This document shows, piece after piece, positions 61,926-64,000 of a stretch of DNA of 64,000 nt (positions within the stretch are counted from its first letter, which is position 1; every line of letters starts with the position of its first letter). Below the pieces are notes generated by a model. It searched no databases. It worked only from the letters and a program-made list of their open reading frames with translations, and had not been told where the DNA came from. The position numbers and the translations under genes are program-made. Location of the stretch: assembly GCA_017562135.1 (NCBI GenBank), contig QEYB01000526.1:310001-374000 (forward strand), read 5' to 3'. The DNA comes from Dipylidium caninum (lineage: Eukaryota > Platyhelminthes > Cestoda > Cyclophyllidea > Dipylidiidae).

Positions 61926-62514
61926 ACGATCCCCGTGTTGACAATAAATTTCGTGCTTCCACTTCATTCCTCCTCCACTAAGTCTGGTGATGGGGCAAAT
62001 TCGGCGGGCTGTTCTTCCCAAACTGGCCGATAACGCCTCGTCTGCGAGTGTATAATGAAAATCCTGCTCCCCTCCATGTATAATGAAAATCCTGCTCCCT
62101 TGTCTGCTTCTCCTTGTCTTTTCCCCGGAATTCCCCTTAAACTCCACAAAAGGGAGGGGAGAGGCGCCAAGCGTTTCCTTATCGAGCGAGTTGATGGAGT
62201 CACGTCGAAGTACCACGCTCTGCCCATGAGGAGTCCAAGCACAAGGCATTCGTTGGACCCAAAAAACAACTCCAAGCCTACGTCCCGACTCAAACTAGTG
62301 AAAAGATCCACTTTGTGTTGGGAAATTAGGGGAACTTGTTTAACAGGAGGTAAAGCAGCACACAAAGCCCTGGAAAACGCGTCAGTGAGAAAAGAGAAAA
62401 TAAGATAGCACATCTTCTTGAGAATAAAGAGACCTCGGTCTATTTACAAATAAATGTACATACATACATGCATAGGGGAGGGGGCTTTGAGGTCGCGTCC
62501 GCCCCAAAAGCCCT
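61926..62514. other. Convergent intergenic region
   Basis: Holds the 3' ends of the 61610 gene and of the DDX55-like gene. It contains AATAAA at 61943 and a 22-nt direct repeat, with no further gene seen. Confidence 0.5.
62050..62099 (+). repeat. 22-nt direct repeat
   Basis: gtataatgaaaatcctgctc plus cc occurs at 62050-62071 and again at 62078-62099. Confidence 0.9.
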
Positions 62515-64000
62515 CTATTCACTGTCTTCCAGCTCCCCCAATTCATCAGCCGTAACCTAAGAACGGGAAAAAACGTTGTTATTAATATTAGTGCCGGTAT
62601 AAGTAGAAAGGCTAATATCGCCTGCGACGACCTTTCGGCCCTTCAGTTTCCTGACTCTCTTGTAATCCTCCAAAATAGACGCCACGTCATCATCATGATC
62701 ATCATCATCGGCAGCACCCGGGTTACAATCCGTTGCCAGGGCATAAGCAGGACGTTTTACGCCGGCCAGTCGACTCGCAGCATCGGCGCCAGGGAGGTTG
62801 GCAGCTGCGAGCCTTTCTGCCTTTAGCTGTTTCTTCCGGCGTCGAGCGGCACGTTTAGCGCGTTTTTCTTTCGTCTTAGACCAAGGTGTAGACTAGGGAG
62901 AAGAGTAAATTTACTCCAATTAGAAAGGAGTGCATTTTAAAACCAACTTTGGCATTAATGCGGTGGAGTATAAAAACCCAAATTAACCTTTTTGAATTTC
63001 GGTGGCGGGTTCTCCTCCAACGCTTTGCGCTTCAACTCCCTTTGTTTGGCGATGCTTTTCTCTCTGCATAAGCAAAAAAAATAATAATAAATGGAACACT
63101 AAGGCACCCACTTGTATTTGATTTTGGTTAAGTCGACACCGGAGGGGAGGAAGCTGTCTGTGGAGATGCCCTTAAATTCTGGCATCTGCGGCAGTCGGAG
63201 CAAACCGTAGGCGTTGGCCAATGCGCCCAAATCCAATTCTGGTGTGTTACCATTGAAAAATAAGCGGTTGTAAGAAGAATGGAAAGGAGGAAGTGAATGA
63301 AAATACTTTGGTAGGTAAGATTACACATTCAGGCCTCACACACATTGCTCACAACGGCCCAAAGGTCTACTTCCCAAGTTGCCGATGGTTGCAACTGCCT
63401 TCACAAGTGGTGGACTGGAATATCGCCAAAATGGTGGGTAAAATTCTGCCCGCCTAGTCAATTCCGCATCCAATTTAACTCCGTTAAACAGAGTCCCCTG
63501 CACCAAGGCAATGGAATACCCGTTTGCCTAACACAACCAGGTACAAATTTTGCCAACCCTTTGGCAAGTGCCTCGATGGAGTTCTTAAGAAGCTCTCATT
63601 AAACCCTCCCATCGGATCAGCAAAAGTCAGTGATCAAGCGTATTGTGCCTAAAAACTGTGCATACTGTGGTTAAAGTGTTCCAGATTATGAGCTAACGAG
63701 TATCTCATGCGAGAAAACAAAGAAATCTGTCATGAGACATAGTCTACTCAAATGCATATAAGTAGGGACTCACCTCGAATTTTGAAGAGCAAATTACAAT
63801 CATGTTTCCGATAAAATTGGGCAAAAGAGACAAAGGCCTTTATACTCTTCTCGTAGATTAACCTGTACGAGAGCGTCGTATTATTGAGGGCACTAACCTA
63901 TCCTTCATGCAAATTCGCTGAACTTTGGCCCGAATAGACTCGGTAGTGAAATCATTCAGTGTGGAGGCGTCTACCAATTCGTCTAGATCCCGCTCGACCA
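62515..64000 (-). CDS. DDX55: DEAD-box ATP-dependent RNA helicase DDX55/Spb4-like, C-terminal part
   Basis: Exons 63898-64000 (enters at the right edge), 63774-63862, 63112-63238, 62988-63063, 62632-62892 and 62515-62556 give 231 residues plus stop. The series [39 protein letters not shown] and FLPSGVDL matches the DUF4217 region after the helicase core of human DDX55 (AYAKHECNLIF; FALLRMPKMPEL). [20 protein letters not shown] matches its basic KNKAWSKQKAKKEKKKK segment, followed by an acidic stretch ([13 protein letters not shown]) and a [16 protein letters not shown] end. Spb4/DDX55 works in 60S ribosomal subunit assembly in the nucleolus. The catalytic core lies outside the window. The first visible intron is only 35 nt (63863-63897). 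Confidence 0.88.

Noticed and set aside
1..64000. tRNA, rRNA, CRISPR array, bacterial operon or retroelement polymerase
   Set aside because: Looked for characteristic motifs and repeat-spacer patterns while reading and found none; a covariance-model search would be needed for a firm negative on small RNAs.

Overview
The window is eukaryotic nuclear DNA. Genes are split by GT-AG introns, some very short (35, 40, 45, 49 and 60 nt), and several stop codons are followed by AATAAA signals. CAP-domain venom-allergen-like (VAL) genes, a Piwi/Argonaute gene and tiny introns together suggest a parasitic flatworm, probably a cestode. That assignment is inference. I saw no bacterial operons, CRISPR arrays, rRNA or tRNA genes, and no intact transposase or reverse transcriptase.

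Layout. 0-1.6 kb: the CRAL-TRIO start of a PTPN9-like gene (minus strand, runs off the left edge). 4.3-5.1 kb: a small two-membrane-segment gene. 6.5-36.5 kb: a large inverted duplication. Its arms are about 8.3-8.6 kb (6545-~15160 and ~28180-36511) around a ~13 kb core. Each arm carries a sphingolipid delta-4 desaturase (DEGS) gene with its TATA/CCAAT promoter. The left copy has a 2-nt frameshift and the right copy is intact. The outer breakpoint lies inside the last exon of the Argonaute gene that borders the right arm, so the left arm carries only a fragment of the Argonaute 3' end. This shows the copying direction, right to left.

The core holds VAL genes: two complete five-exon genes (18650-20726 and 24371-26532, plus strand) and an inverted copy without a first exon (16614-17987, minus). 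The two complete genes share promoter, signal peptide and start of the CAP domain almost base for base, but have unrelated linkers between signal peptide and CAP domain. A 1.5 kb element (7660-9176 and 21483-23013) links core and left arm.

36.4-43.5 kb: a full-length, slicer-competent-looking Argonaute (11 exons, minus) with one apparent 1-nt frameshift. 44.4-62 kb: gene-sparse, but with four more small genes built alike: hydrophobic segment 1, a phase-2 intron, hydrophobic segment 2. One has a PPRY tail. 62.5-64 kb: the C-terminal part of a DDX55/Spb4-type DEAD-box helicase (minus, runs off the right edge).

The housekeeping genes (PTPN9-like, AGO, DDX55) appear to be ordinary single genes. 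The 6.5-36.5 kb block is a young, rearranging segment that amplifies secreted VAL proteins and a sphingolipid enzyme. The set of two-segment membrane genes is the least explained part of the window.
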